NCBI RefSeq assembly: GCF_031846265.1
Contig: NZ_JAVRIA010000002.1
Span: 1-64,000 of the forward strand
Reading direction: 5' to 3'
Origin: Microcosmobacter mediterraneus
Lineage (GTDB): Bacteria > Bacteroidota > Bacteroidia > Flavobacteriales > Flavobacteriaceae
DNA length: 64,000 bases
Every line of letters starts with the position of its first letter. Position 1 is the first letter of the stretch. Below, piece by piece: positions 8,711 through 17,017 of this stretch. The translations under genes and the position numbers were made by a program. The notes under the pieces are model-generated. The model was given only the letters and a program-made list of their open reading frames with translations, did no database searches and was not told the DNA's origin.

Positions 8711-9874
8711 TTAATTATTTTGAGCATATGAAGGAATCCCTTGTACTTGGTTCCAAACTTTAATCTTATCCGATTCTGAAATACCAGATTTAACTTCAAC
8801 AAAAATACCGTCACTTATACCTAACTCCACATCTTTTCTTTCAAATTTTTGATCACCAACTTCCACCTCAACAAAAGGCTTTTTGGTCTCTTCATCGTAT
8901 TGTACAAGCGCTTCTTTAATGGCTAATACTTTATCTACTTTTTCCAAAATAATGGAGGCATTAGCACTTAAACCTGCTCTGATAAATGTAGAGTCTATTT
9001 TTTGTAAAGTCCCTTTAATTTCAAATTGAATAGCGCCATTCTCCGCTACACCTTTTGGTGCAATGTAATCTAATACTGCATCAAATTTTACATCTTCAAT
9101 AGCACCTACGGTTATTTCTAGAGGAAGCCCTTCTTTAATTTTACCTACTTCACTTTCATCTACTTTACCTTCAAAAATCATTTTCTTTACATCTGCTAAT
9201 GATGCAATCGAAGTACCTTCGTTAAAATTATTAGCTTCAATAACTTGATTTCCTGCTTTTACAGGAACATCTAACACCATGCCAGAAACAGTAGCTCTAA
9301 CTTGTGTTTGTGCAACATTACCTAGTCCGCTTGTAGTTCCTGTTTTTATAATATCGTAGTTCTGACGAGATTGAGTGACATCTATTCTAGCTTGTTCTAC
9401 ACGTTGTTTTGCTTGTAAGAAGGTATTATTTACCTGGTCAAAATCATTTGCAGCAATTACACCTTTGTCAAATAATTCTTTTTGACGATCATAAATAGAT
9501 TTTTGAGTTCTGTAGTTAATCTCTGCTGTTTGTAAAGCATTTTGATTAGAGGCAATATTATTTTTCGCACTAGTTAAGTTAGATACATTGGGTATAACTC
9601 TAATCTGTGCAATCAAATCGCCTTGGTTTACATACTCACCTGCTTCTATAAATACCTCTTCAACTACACCAGAAATATTAGGCTTTATTAAAACTTCCTC
9701 TTTTGGAACTATACTTCCAGTTGCTACAGTTTTTACAACTATTGTTTGTTCTGAAGGTGATTCTGAAGTATATTTTACTGGATCTTCTTGATTTTTACTC
9801 CATAAGTAATATAATGCACTTCCGAAAATAACTACAATTAATAGTAAGAAGATTATTGTTTTTGTTCTTTTCAT
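8711..9874 (-). CDS. Efflux adaptor (HlyD/MacA-like periplasmic subunit), first copy
   Basis: 387 residues with an N-terminal membrane helix (about 5-25). Lipoyl half-motifs are visible in VPKEEVLIKPNISGVVEEVFIEAGEYVNQGDLI and VRATVSGMVLDVPVKAGNQV, with a coiled-coil hairpin between them (about 100-185). It lies directly downstream of the two MacB-type permeases and resembles MacA in arrangement, so it is the likely partner of that ABC transporter. The 20-base gap to the permease and same strand fit one operon. The substrate is unknown; related systems export macrolides, peptides or lipids. Confidence 0.9.
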   Translation of the reverse strand: MKRTKTIIFLLLIVVIFGSALYYLWSKNQEDPVKYTSESPSEQTIVVKTVATGSIVPKEEVLIKPNISGVVEEVFIEAGEYVNQGDLIAQIRVIPNVSNLTSAKNNIASNQNALQTAEINYRTQKSIYDRQKELFDKGVIAANDFDQVNNTFLQAKQRVEQARIDVTQSRQNYDIIKTGTTSGLGNVAQTQVRATVSGMVLDVPVKAGNQVIEANNFNEGTSIASLADVKKMIFEGKVDESEVGKIKEGLPLEITVGAIEDVKFDAVLDYIAPKGVAENGAIQFEIKGTLQKIDSTFIRAGLSANASIILEKVDKVLAIKEALVQYDEETKKPFVEVEVGDQKFERKDVELGISDGIFVEVKSGISESDKIKVWNQVQGIPSYAQNN

Positions 9875-9894
9875 TTTTTGATGATTATTAAATT

Positions 9895-11154
9895 TTATTC
9901 TATTCTTAATGCGTCGACTGGTTTCATTTTAGTAGCCCTATTTGCTGGAATTAATCCTGCTAACAAACCAGAGACTACAAGTATTATTAAAGCAGTAAAT
10001 ACGACTTGCATTCCTACACTTGGATTGGCAAAGTTTTCAACAGGTCCCACGCTATCTAGGATAGCATTCATTATCCAAATGATTAAAGCAGAGAAAGAAA
10101 CACCTACCATACCAGATAAAATTGTTAATATTAAACTTTCCTGTAATATTTGTCCTTTAATCATCCAAGGTGTAGCACCTAGAGCTCTTCTAATTCCTAT
10201 TTCTTTAGTGCGTTCTTTTACTACAATGAGCATTATATTATTGATTCCTATTATACCTGAAGCCAAAACTAATATTCCTACAAAATAGCCAACAATTGTA
10301 AGTATTGAGAACAATCCATTAATTCTCTGAAATTGTTCAGATAAATCAAAATGTCCAATAGCTCTTTCGTCCTCTGGATGTATTTTATGTCTTGATTTCA
10401 TTAAATCAAATACTTTTTCTTTAACGCTTGTAATACTAATCCCATCGTAGGCAGTAATTGCCATCCAACCTACACGATCACCTCTATTAAATGCCTGACC
10501 AAATGTTGTAAATGGTATGTAAATAGTGTTTGCATCTTGCTCATTATCTCCTTGACTGTTTGCCATTTTAAATGTACCTACAACCATAAAATTTACACCG
10601 TTAATCTTTATGTAAGTACCTATCACATTTTCATCTTTATCGTATAATCCTTTTACAACATCAACACCAATAACACATATCTTTCTTTTTTCTTCAATAT
10701 CTGAATAACTTAAAAAACGACCTTGAAGAATATCCATGGGTTGTTGCTTTATGTATTCTGGATAATCACCATAAATCTCAAAAGCTCCAGTTTTGGTACC
10801 CCTTACTGCGTTATTTTCACCTCTAAATCCACCTAATTGATTTCTTGGCGATACATATTTTAAATTTGGAATTTCCGATTTTATAGCTGCAACATCTTCT
10901 ACTTTATAATTGAAGTAACGTCCTTTAGGCAAACCTTTATATGGTTTTGTTGTGCCTTGAGTCCACATAAACATTGAGTTAGTAGCAAAGTCTCCAAAAT
11001 CTGCAGTTACGCCATTTTTTAAACCGTTAGTTAAAGCAAGTAATAACACTAAGATTGTAATTCCCCAAAACACACCAAAAGCTGTTAAGAACGTTCTAAA
11101 TTTATTAGCGTTCAGGGCTTCCAGTATTTCGTTCCAACGTTCTCTATTAAACAT
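9895..11154 (-). CDS. MacB-type ABC transporter permease (second of two)
   Basis: 419 residues. The N-terminus MFNRERWNEILEALNANKFRTFLTAFGV holds the first membrane helix, followed by a large periplasmic MacB-PCD domain (about residues 45-270) and three C-terminal membrane helices with the coupling motif VKERTKEIGIRRALGA. MacB-type transporters are mechanotransmitters that drive periplasmic substrates into a TolC duct. It is a paralogue of the permease at 11156-12400, one base away. Two half permeases plus one separate ATPase suggest a heterodimeric membrane part. No ATPase domain is fused, unlike E. coli MacB. Confidence 0.93.
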   Translation of the reverse strand: MFNRERWNEILEALNANKFRTFLTAFGVFWGITILVLLLALTNGLKNGVTADFGDFATNSMFMWTQGTTKPYKGLPKGRYFNYKVEDVAAIKSEIPNLKYVSPRNQLGGFRGENNAVRGTKTGAFEIYGDYPEYIKQQPMDILQGRFLSYSDIEEKRKICVIGVDVVKGLYDKDENVIGTYIKINGVNFMVVGTFKMANSQGDNEQDANTIYIPFTTFGQAFNRGDRVGWMAITAYDGISITSVKEKVFDLMKSRHKIHPEDERAIGHFDLSEQFQRINGLFSILTIVGYFVGILVLASGIIGINNIMLIVVKERTKEIGIRRALGATPWMIKGQILQESLILTILSGMVGVSFSALIIWIMNAILDSVGPVENFANPSVGMQVVFTALIILVVSGLLAGLIPANRATKMKPVDALRIE

Positions 11155-11155
11155 A

Positions 11156-12400
11156 CTACTCTTCTCTTAAAGCTACAATTGGTTTTATTTTAGCTGCTCT
11201 GTAAGCTGGAATAAAACCAGCTATAGTTCCTGCAAATACTAAAAGAAAAACAGTTGTCAATGCAATATTAAAATCAACTTGAGGATATTTTATAAAAGGT
11301 GTATCTACTAGAGGACTAACAATTTCCAGGAGTCCCAAACCAAATATTAGTCCTAATAAACCAGCAAACATTGTAACAAATACTGCCTCTTGAAGAATCA
11401 TCCCAACTATAGACATTGGTAGTGCTCCTAAAGCCTTTCGTATTCCAATTTCTTTAGTACGCTCCTTTACAATAATTAGCATTATGTTTCCTACTCCAAC
11501 GATACCTGCTATAATGGTTCCGATACCAACAAACCAAAATACTGCTTTGATAGTATCAATTAAGGAATATATTTTTTTTGCTTCTTCTAAGGTGAAAAAC
11601 ACACGTACTGCACTTGTATCATCTGGTGCAACAGTATGTATTTGTTTTATCTGAGTTTCAATGGCTTCTGAAACACTTTTGGATAGAGCCACGGCTTCGT
11701 CAAAATCATCAAGCATTTTACTAGTAAATTCCATGGATCTGATATTATTACCACCATTAAAAACTTTTTGAGCTGTGGTTATTGGCATAAACATTCCATT
11801 TTCTTCTCGTTCTCCTCCAGGATCAAAGTAAACACCTACCACTTTAAAATTCATGTCAAAAATAGTGAGGTTTTTATTCATTGGATCTTCATCTTTAAAA
11901 AGGTCTTTCTTAACCTTATTTCCTATGACTACTACTTTTTTGGCCTCCTTTATATCTGCTTCATTAATAAAACGACCGCTACCAATATCTGCGTTTTCGA
12001 TAAATTGGTAGTCTCCATTTGTACCTCTAATCCTATAATTACCGGATTCGTTTTTGTAATTAACTCGTCCTCCCCAAATACTATAAATTGGTGATTTACG
12101 CTCTAGCAAATCGCCATATTTGTTCGTTACAGCATTAAAACTCTCATTTGTTAATTGTATATATCTCCCAGGATTAAGCCCTTTATATTCTTTTGTTGTT
12201 CTATTTGTCCAAACCGAGATTTCATTTGTGGCATCCTGCTCAAATTGCGTTCTCACACCATTTTCAATACCTTTATTAAAACCTAAAAGAATAACCAAAA
12301 TAAAAATTCCCGAAGCCACAGATAGACCTGTTAAAAAGGTTCTCAATCTATTTTTATTGAGAGCTTCAAATATTTCTTGCCATCGTTCTATATTAAACAT
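11156..12400 (-). CDS. MacB-type ABC transporter permease (first of two)
   Basis: 414 residues from the chosen start. A longer start at 12406 would add two residues; I prefer the ATG at 12400 because the paralogue next door opens with the same MFN-ERW pattern. An N-terminal membrane helix (RTFLTGLSVASGIFILVILLG), a periplasmic domain and three C-terminal helices with VKERTKEIGIRKALGALP are visible. The start overlaps the 3' end of the ATPase gene, which suggests translational coupling. Together with the second permease it should form the membrane part of one exporter. Confidence 0.93.
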   Translation of the reverse strand: MFNIERWQEIFEALNKNRLRTFLTGLSVASGIFILVILLGFNKGIENGVRTQFEQDATNEISVWTNRTTKEYKGLNPGRYIQLTNESFNAVTNKYGDLLERKSPIYSIWGGRVNYKNESGNYRIRGTNGDYQFIENADIGSGRFINEADIKEAKKVVVIGNKVKKDLFKDEDPMNKNLTIFDMNFKVVGVYFDPGGEREENGMFMPITTAQKVFNGGNNIRSMEFTSKMLDDFDEAVALSKSVSEAIETQIKQIHTVAPDDTSAVRVFFTLEEAKKIYSLIDTIKAVFWFVGIGTIIAGIVGVGNIMLIIVKERTKEIGIRKALGALPMSIVGMILQEAVFVTMFAGLLGLIFGLGLLEIVSPLVDTPFIKYPQVDFNIALTTVFLLVFAGTIAGFIPAYRAAKIKPIVALREE

Positions 12401-13094
12401 TAGCATTGGCTTTTACTTGATTAACTAATTTATCGTCTATAATAACACCATCTTTTAAATTAACAATTCTCTTGGTCATGTGAGCAATATCATCTTCATG
12501 TGTTACAATTAAAATTGTTTTTCCTTCATCATTAATTTGCTGAATAAGTTCCATTACTTCATAAGATGTTGTTGTATCTAAAGCACCTGTTGGCTCATCT
12601 GCTAAAAGCACTTTAGGCTCGCTAGCCATAGCTCTGGCAATAGCTACACGTTGTTTTTGCCCTCCAGATAACTCATTAGGTAAATGATGTGACCATTCTG
12701 CTAATCCAACTTTTTCTAAATAATGCATTGCTTTTTGAGAGCGTTCTTTTCGTTTAGACCCTTGATAATATAATGGCATAGCTACATTATCTAAGGCAGA
12801 CTTATAATTAATTAGATTGAACGACTGAAAAACAAAACCTAGAAACTTATTTCTGTAGCCTGCTGCAATTTTTTCATTAAGATTTTTAATAGCAACACCA
12901 TCTAATGTGTAAGATCCTTGGTCTGCTTCATCTAGCATACCTAATATATTTAGAAGTGTTGATTTACCTGAACCAGAAGAGCCCATTATAGATACTAATT
13001 CTCCTTCTTTTACATTAAAATTGATACCTTTTAAAACATGGAGTGAATTGTTTCCCATGTGATAAGATTTATGTAAATCTTCTATCTGAATCAT
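12393..13094 (-). CDS. ABC transporter ATP-binding protein (MacB/LolD type)
   Basis: 233 residues. Walker A is GSSGSGKS (residues 38-45), the signature is LSGGQKQR, Walker B ends LLADEPTGALD and the switch His is in THEDD. The motif patterns are those of the MacB/LolD/FtsE group that powers mechanotransmission rather than transport through the membrane. It is the first gene of the export cluster: ATPase, permease, permease, adaptor, TolC, adaptor. No clear TAnnTTTG element is present in the 117 bases upstream, so the promoter is unidentified. Confidence 0.95.
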   Translation of the reverse strand: MIQIEDLHKSYHMGNNSLHVLKGINFNVKEGELVSIMGSSGSGKSTLLNILGMLDEADQGSYTLDGVAIKNLNEKIAAGYRNKFLGFVFQSFNLINYKSALDNVAMPLYYQGSKRKERSQKAMHYLEKVGLAEWSHHLPNELSGGQKQRVAIARAMASEPKVLLADEPTGALDTTTSYEVMELIQQINDEGKTILIVTHEDDIAHMTKRIVNLKDGVIIDDKLVNQVKANANV

Positions 13095-13211
13095 AATGGT
13101 GACGGTTAGAGACTACAATATTAAACAAAACTCAAGGTGTTCTGTACTAACATTTTGTTAAGAGTTATAGTTTTGATTGATTATAAGTAAGACTGCTTAT
13201 TGTAGAAAATG

Positions 13212-13454
13212 TTACACTAAATCCGTGTTATTTTCATTCTTAGCTGATTTCACATATTTATAGTAGATAAAATAGCCTAAACCAAATACTAAAATATAAG
13301 GAATAGCCATTAAATAGATAATACCATCATTAACCCCTTGAGCAGTTGATTGTCCTTCTTCGCTTTCTAAAACAGCTCTGCACATAGCACATTGCGCATT
13401 TATTTGCAAAACAATAAAAAAAGAAAAAACAATAAGTAGAATCTTGCGTTTCAT
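13212..13454 (-). CDS. Small exported membrane protein with a CxxC motif in the oxidase-assembly cluster
   Basis: 80 residues from the ATG at 13454, chosen because it gives a proper signal peptide (KILLIVFSFFIVLQINA). Right after the likely cleavage site comes QCAMCRAVLE with Cys22 and Cys25, then one membrane helix (about 47-66) and a charged tail. I do not recognise a named family. It follows the DUF420 and SCO genes with almost no gap, so a role in metal or heme handling for cytochrome oxidase is a reasonable guess, not shown by the sequence. A periplasmic CxxC could bind copper or carry a disulfide. Confidence 0.7.
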   Translation of the reverse strand: MKRKILLIVFSFFIVLQINAQCAMCRAVLESEEGQSTAQGVNDGIIYLMAIPYILVFGLGYFIYYKYVKSAKNENNTDLV

Positions 13455-13456
13455 TT

Positions 13457-13978
13457 CTAGGTGTAATAAGGCGAGATCATAAGATAGACAACAACACCAG
13501 AAACTGCTACGTATAACCATAGGGGAAAGGTTATCTTGGCAATTTTTTTATGACGCTCAAAGTTTTTAGTAATTGCTCTCACATAGGTGATAAGGACAAA
13601 AGGAATCACTGCAACAGATAATAGAATATGACTAATTAAGATTACTAAATATAATGTTCTGTAGTTACCTTCATAAACTGTGGAGTCACTAGTCATATGA
13701 TACAATACATACATCACTAAAAAAATCACTGAACACCAAATTGCAGTGGTCATCAAATTCTCATGCAGTACTATATTCTTTTTCTTAATAGCGACAAAAG
13801 CAATAATCAGTAATAGTGCAGTAAACCCATTTATTGTAGCATAAATTGGTGGTAAAAATATGGGTAGTTTTACATCAATTTTTACCTTAAATAAAATAGC
13901 TACCACAACAGGAATTACTATTGACAAAATAATAACCCATTTGTTATATTTTTTTTCGGCTTCTAAGTTTTGGTTCAT
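13457..13978 (-). CDS. DUF420 family membrane protein
   Basis: 173 residues with about five membrane segments and conserved histidines in or near them (LHENLM, LYHMTSD, ILISHILLS, NFERHKKIAK). This matches the DUF420 family, which is often encoded next to SCO and cytochrome oxidase genes; the Bacillus relative YozB/CtaM is needed for maturation of some heme-copper oxidases. It lies 5 bases after the SCO gene, and the small CxxC protein follows 2 bases later, so the three are almost certainly co-transcribed. Role in oxidase assembly is inferred from family and context. Confidence 0.82.
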   Translation of the reverse strand: MNQNLEAEKKYNKWVIILSIVIPVVVAILFKVKIDVKLPIFLPPIYATINGFTALLLIIAFVAIKKKNIVLHENLMTTAIWCSVIFLVMYVLYHMTSDSTVYEGNYRTLYLVILISHILLSVAVIPFVLITYVRAITKNFERHKKIAKITFPLWLYVAVSGVVVYLMISPYYT

Positions 13979-13983
13979 TATTG

Positions 13984-14736
13984 TTACTCTTTTAAAAGTT
14001 TAGATATATCTTCTTTTAGTATACTAATTTCTTCTTTTTCGCCATCTTCTTCACCTTCGGCAACACTAATAATGCCTTTGTAATAGATTCTTGGGTTACC
14101 GAAGTCATCTGTTCTACTTCGTAAGTATCCGTTTTTATCGACTAAAGCAAAGTTTCCTGAGTGTTCTATACCGCCTTCAGCTTGTAAATTTTTCCCAGCG
14201 TATATGGTAAATCCTATATTAGCTAAATCTAAAAGGTCTTTCTCGGCACCAGTCATTAAATGCCAATTGGGGTTGGTAACACCATAATTATCTGCATATT
14301 TCTTTAAAACTTCAGATGTATCATACTGAGGGTTTATAGTAAACGATGCTACTCCAAAATTCTCAAAATCATTAAACTTATCTTGAATCTCTACCAAATT
14401 TCTACTCATTCTTGGACAAATTGTTGGACAGGTTGTAAAGAAAAAATCAACAACATATACTTTCCCTTGGTAATCTTGGTTTGTTATAGTATCACCATTT
14501 TGATTAACAAACTTAAATGCTGGTGCTTTTTTAGGTTTGCCATTAATCTCAATAAACATTAAATCAGATGCTTCTTTCATTACGAAATCTACTTTGTTTA
14601 CTTCTTCGCTTCTACTCTCATCTCTAATGATATCATCTTTTGAAATACGATCTACAATTCTTGGAATAAAAATTATCCCGAAAACTAGTATGATAAAGGC
14701 AATACCTACATAAGAATAATTAGTTTTTTTACTCAT
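13984..14736 (-). CDS. SCO1/SenC family copper chaperone for cytochrome oxidase
   Basis: 250 residues with one N-terminal membrane anchor (about 8-27) and a thioredoxin-fold domain facing the periplasm. The copper ligands are all present: Cys103 and Cys107 in TTCPTICP, and His192 in IEHSGNF. SCO proteins deliver copper to, or reduce cysteines of, the CuA site in oxidase subunit II. The start overlaps the end of the upstream gene by 8 bases, and DUF420 follows closely. Length and motifs are normal for the family. Confidence 0.95.
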   Translation of the reverse strand: MSKKTNYSYVGIAFIILVFGIIFIPRIVDRISKDDIIRDESRSEEVNKVDFVMKEASDLMFIEINGKPKKAPAFKFVNQNGDTITNQDYQGKVYVVDFFFTTCPTICPRMSRNLVEIQDKFNDFENFGVASFTINPQYDTSEVLKKYADNYGVTNPNWHLMTGAEKDLLDLANIGFTIYAGKNLQAEGGIEHSGNFALVDKNGYLRSRTDDFGNPRIYYKGIISVAEGEEDGEKEEISILKEDISKLLKE

Positions 14737-15427
14737 TTGAATTGGCTTTTAAATCATTTGCTCTTCGTGAAGAAGAATCAAACTTACCTTTGCGCTTTTG
14801 TCTATATTCTGTGAATAAAATTCGCATATCATCATTCATTTTGTTTTTCACCTCTTCAATTTCAATACAATTGTAAGAGTTTAGTCCATATACTATTGTG
14901 CTTTTTTCAACTTCACTATCGTCTCTATCATCTAAACGTCCTCTTTGATTAAGGTCTTTATCAATAAGAAATACCTCTTCTGTACATAAGTTTTCATCCA
15001 AAGGTATATCGTATTTTAAACTATTATAGGTTGCCTTTATATTCTCGTCTGAGGTAAATACATAGTGCCAAAACCTTAAATCTTCATATCGCTCAACTTC
15101 TTTTTTAAGAAAGTTATAATCTTTTTCATAACCACTTGGTGCCATAACTACAATTTGAAATGTTTTAAAGCCTTTAAATTTATCATAAACCAATTCTTTT
15201 AAATTAGAGGCTGCAATGGCTTTACTTAAGGGTTGTTTTCCAAAAAATGCTAAAACAGTTAAATGATCTTTCAATTTAATAGTCTCAGATTCAGAAATTT
15301 CTTTTACATCTTTATTTACAATGTCTAAAGGTGTGTAGTTGTGAGTTGAAGGATATAAAAACAATAAAAATACTACAGGAAGAAAAAATAAAACTCCTAG
15401 CACTAAATTGCGTGTGGTCTTGCTCAT
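14729..15427 (-). CDS. Membrane-anchored SCO/thioredoxin-like protein lacking cysteine ligands
   Basis: 232 residues from the ATG at 15427. An ATG at 15433 is possible but sits almost on the expected transcription start. One membrane helix (about 8-28) is followed by a soluble domain whose strands HLTVLAFFGKQP and EEVFLIDKDLNQRGRLDD resemble the corresponding parts of SCO (DFFFTTCP and FALVDKNGYLRSRTDDF). The CxxxC position reads FGKQPLS, and the metal-binding His is not evident. I infer a degenerate SCO-like or thioredoxin-fold protein that has lost metal binding. It overlaps the SCO gene by 8 bases, so the two may act together in oxidase assembly. Confidence 0.75.
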   Translation of the reverse strand: MSKTTRNLVLGVLFFLPVVFLLFLYPSTHNYTPLDIVNKDVKEISESETIKLKDHLTVLAFFGKQPLSKAIAASNLKELVYDKFKGFKTFQIVVMAPSGYEKDYNFLKKEVERYEDLRFWHYVFTSDENIKATYNSLKYDIPLDENLCTEEVFLIDKDLNQRGRLDDRDDSEVEKSTIVYGLNSYNCIEIEEVKNKMNDDMRILFTEYRQKRKGKFDSSSRRANDLKANSNE

Positions 15428-15437
15428 TTGCATAATG

Positions 15438-15445
15438 CAAAAATA
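15438..15445 (-). promoter_or_regulatory. -7 promoter element for the SCO-like/SCO/DUF420 operon
   Basis: Read on the minus strand, TATTTTTG fits TAnnTTTG. It lies 10 bases before the ATG at 15427 and immediately after (partly within the T-run of) the terminator of the oxidase subunit genes. No good TTG is seen at -33. Its position favours the start at 15427 over that at 15433. Confidence 0.5.
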
Positions 15446-15474
15446 AAAAAGGTGGTTCTAAAAAACCACCTTTT
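15445..15474 (-). terminator. Rho-independent terminator after oxidase subunit IV gene
   Basis: An 11-base inverted repeat (AAAAGGTGGTT / AACCACCTTTT) with a 6-base loop is followed on the minus strand by TTATTTTT. It separates the oxidase subunit genes from the assembly-factor operon. Confidence 0.85.
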
Positions 15475-15501
15475 ATTAGTATTTAACTTGAAAATTAAGT
15501 C

Positions 15502-15882
15502 TTAAAAATCTCGTTTTACAAAACCATCTTTATAAACATCAAAAACATAACCTCCTTCTTGTAACAAAATAAATATAAGATAGCAGATTAAAAATACTGC
15601 TGTCCATACTACCATACGTCTTAGAGCTTTGGTTTCATCTCTCATGTGCATAAAATCCCATGTAATATAATATGCTTTTACAATGGTTAGGATAATGAAA
15701 ATCCAGTTAAGTAATTTCATTCCTAAAAAAGGTGCCATTAACGATTCTGGTTTAATAATACCTAATACAACCTCTACAGTTGTAACAATGGTTAACAATA
15801 GTAAAACACCCCAAATTTTTTGAGTATTGGACTTAAATTTTATTAAGCCTCTTAATATTTCTAATTTATGTTCGTGTGCCAT
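15502..15882 (-). CDS. Cytochrome c oxidase subunit IV family protein
   Basis: 126 residues with three membrane helices (about 22-42, 50-72 and 88-110) and the motif YYITWDFMHMRDETK, typical of the prokaryotic COX4/CyoD-like family. The small subunit stabilises the oxidase, probably near the CuB region. It begins 20 bases after the large subunit III gene and ends before a strong terminator. Length is normal for the family. It is the last gene of this oxidase unit. Confidence 0.9.
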   Translation of the reverse strand: MAHEHKLEILRGLIKFKSNTQKIWGVLLLLTIVTTVEVVLGIIKPESLMAPFLGMKLLNWIFIILTIVKAYYITWDFMHMRDETKALRRMVVWTAVFLICYLIFILLQEGGYVFDVYKDGFVKRDF

Positions 15883-15902
15883 AATAAACTCTATGCTTTA
15901 TG

Positions 15903-16904
15903 TTATACAAGGTAGAAGAATGTGAATACAAATACCCAAACTAAATCTACAAAGTGCCAGTATAATCCTACCTTTTCAACCATTTCATAACTTCCTCTTC
16001 TCTCATAAGTACCTAAAATAACATTAAAGAAAATTATAATATTAATTACAACACCTGAGAATACGTGGAATCCGTGAAAACCTGTAATAAAGAAGAAAAA
16101 GTCTGCAAATAAAGACGTGCCATATTCATTGACTTTTAGGTTAGCGCCTTGTACAAATAGCTTTCCATTGTCTTTTATTTGTCTCAGAGATTCTTCTCTA
16201 GAAAGCACTGTCTTTTCACCGTCTTCGTTTATTATTTGATTTCTAACTAGTATATTGCTATTTGCGGCTAAACCAGCATAAACCTCATCAACTGTATATT
16301 CTGGAAGAGATCCTTCAGACACAAACCATAAACCATTGTCTCTTTGATGTTGAACTCTATCTCCATGTTGTAATATTGCAAATTCTGAAACTGCAACACG
16401 CTTAAATACTTGCTCGCCATTGACGTCTTTATATTCTCCAAATTGAAGTATATTACCTCCTTTAGTTTGTACAGCACCATATTCACCTTTAATAAAGGTA
16501 TTCCATTCCCAAGCTTGAGATCCAACGAATATCAATCCACCAATAATGGTAAGAAACATGTAAAAAGTTACTTTAGCTTTATTCATATGATGTCCTGCAT
16601 CTACAGCTAATACCATAGTAACCGATGACATAATAAGTATAAAAGTCATAAAAGCCACATAGTACATTGGTGCTTCTACACCATGTAAAAATGGAAAGTG
16701 AGTAAATACCTCATCAGCAATTGGCCAAGAGTCTAAGAATTTGAATCTTGAAAATCCGTATGCAGCTAAAAACCCAGAAAACGTTAAAGCATCAGAAACA
16801 ATGAAAAACCACATCATCAGTTTTCCATAACTTGCCTTTAGTGGTCTATTACCACCTCCCCAAGCTTTTCCTTCTGTACCAGTACTAGCAACTGTAGTAT
16901 CCAT
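15903..16904 (-). CDS. Cytochrome c oxidase subunit III with a large loop insertion
   Basis: 333 residues. The membrane parts match heme-copper oxidase subunit III: helices at about 30-50, 80-100, 112-130 and, after an insertion, 266-296 and 315-333 (GFHGFHVFSGVVIN, LYWHFVDLVWVFVF). The conserved WHFVD segment is present. Between about residues 140 and 265 there is a hydrophilic insertion of some 125 residues, not found in the 193-residue paralogue at 17018-17599. The insertion is probably periplasmic or cytoplasmic; its role is unknown, though similar long versions are known to me from flavobacteria. A full promoter lies just upstream. Confidence 0.92.
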   Translation of the reverse strand: MDTTVASTGTEGKAWGGGNRPLKASYGKLMMWFFIVSDALTFSGFLAAYGFSRFKFLDSWPIADEVFTHFPFLHGVEAPMYYVAFMTFILIMSSVTMVLAVDAGHHMNKAKVTFYMFLTIIGGLIFVGSQAWEWNTFIKGEYGAVQTKGGNILQFGEYKDVNGEQVFKRVAVSEFAILQHGDRVQHQRDNGLWFVSEGSLPEYTVDEVYAGLAANSNILVRNQIINEDGEKTVLSREESLRQIKDNGKLFVQGANLKVNEYGTSLFADFFFFITGFHGFHVFSGVVINIIIFFNVILGTYERRGSYEMVEKVGLYWHFVDLVWVFVFTFFYLV

Positions 16905-16932
16905 ATAAAGCGTTTAGTGTTAAAAATTTTGA

Positions 16933-16966
16933 CAAAAATAATCATTTTATCGGTCTAAAGAAACAA
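16933..16966 (-). promoter_or_regulatory. Promoter of the long subunit III gene and subunit IV gene
   Basis: On the minus strand a TTG (16964-16966) is followed after 23 bases by TATTTTTG (16933-16940), a match to the Bacteroidota sigma consensus. The -7 element ends 28 bases before the start codon at 16904. Confidence 0.6.
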
Positions 16967-17017
16967 CCAGAACTAAATTTTAAAGGCTCTAAATAAGAGT
17001 AATTTTTAGAGCTGTTG

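Noticed and set aside
9878..10288. A 136-codon plus-strand open frame opposite the MacB-type permease.
   Set aside because: It mirrors a well-conserved permease gene on the other strand and its translation resembles no protein.
13184..13201. Small hairpin (TAAGTA / TGCTTA) after the small CxxC gene as a terminator.
   Set aside because: Only six pairs, one of them G-U, and no T-run follows.
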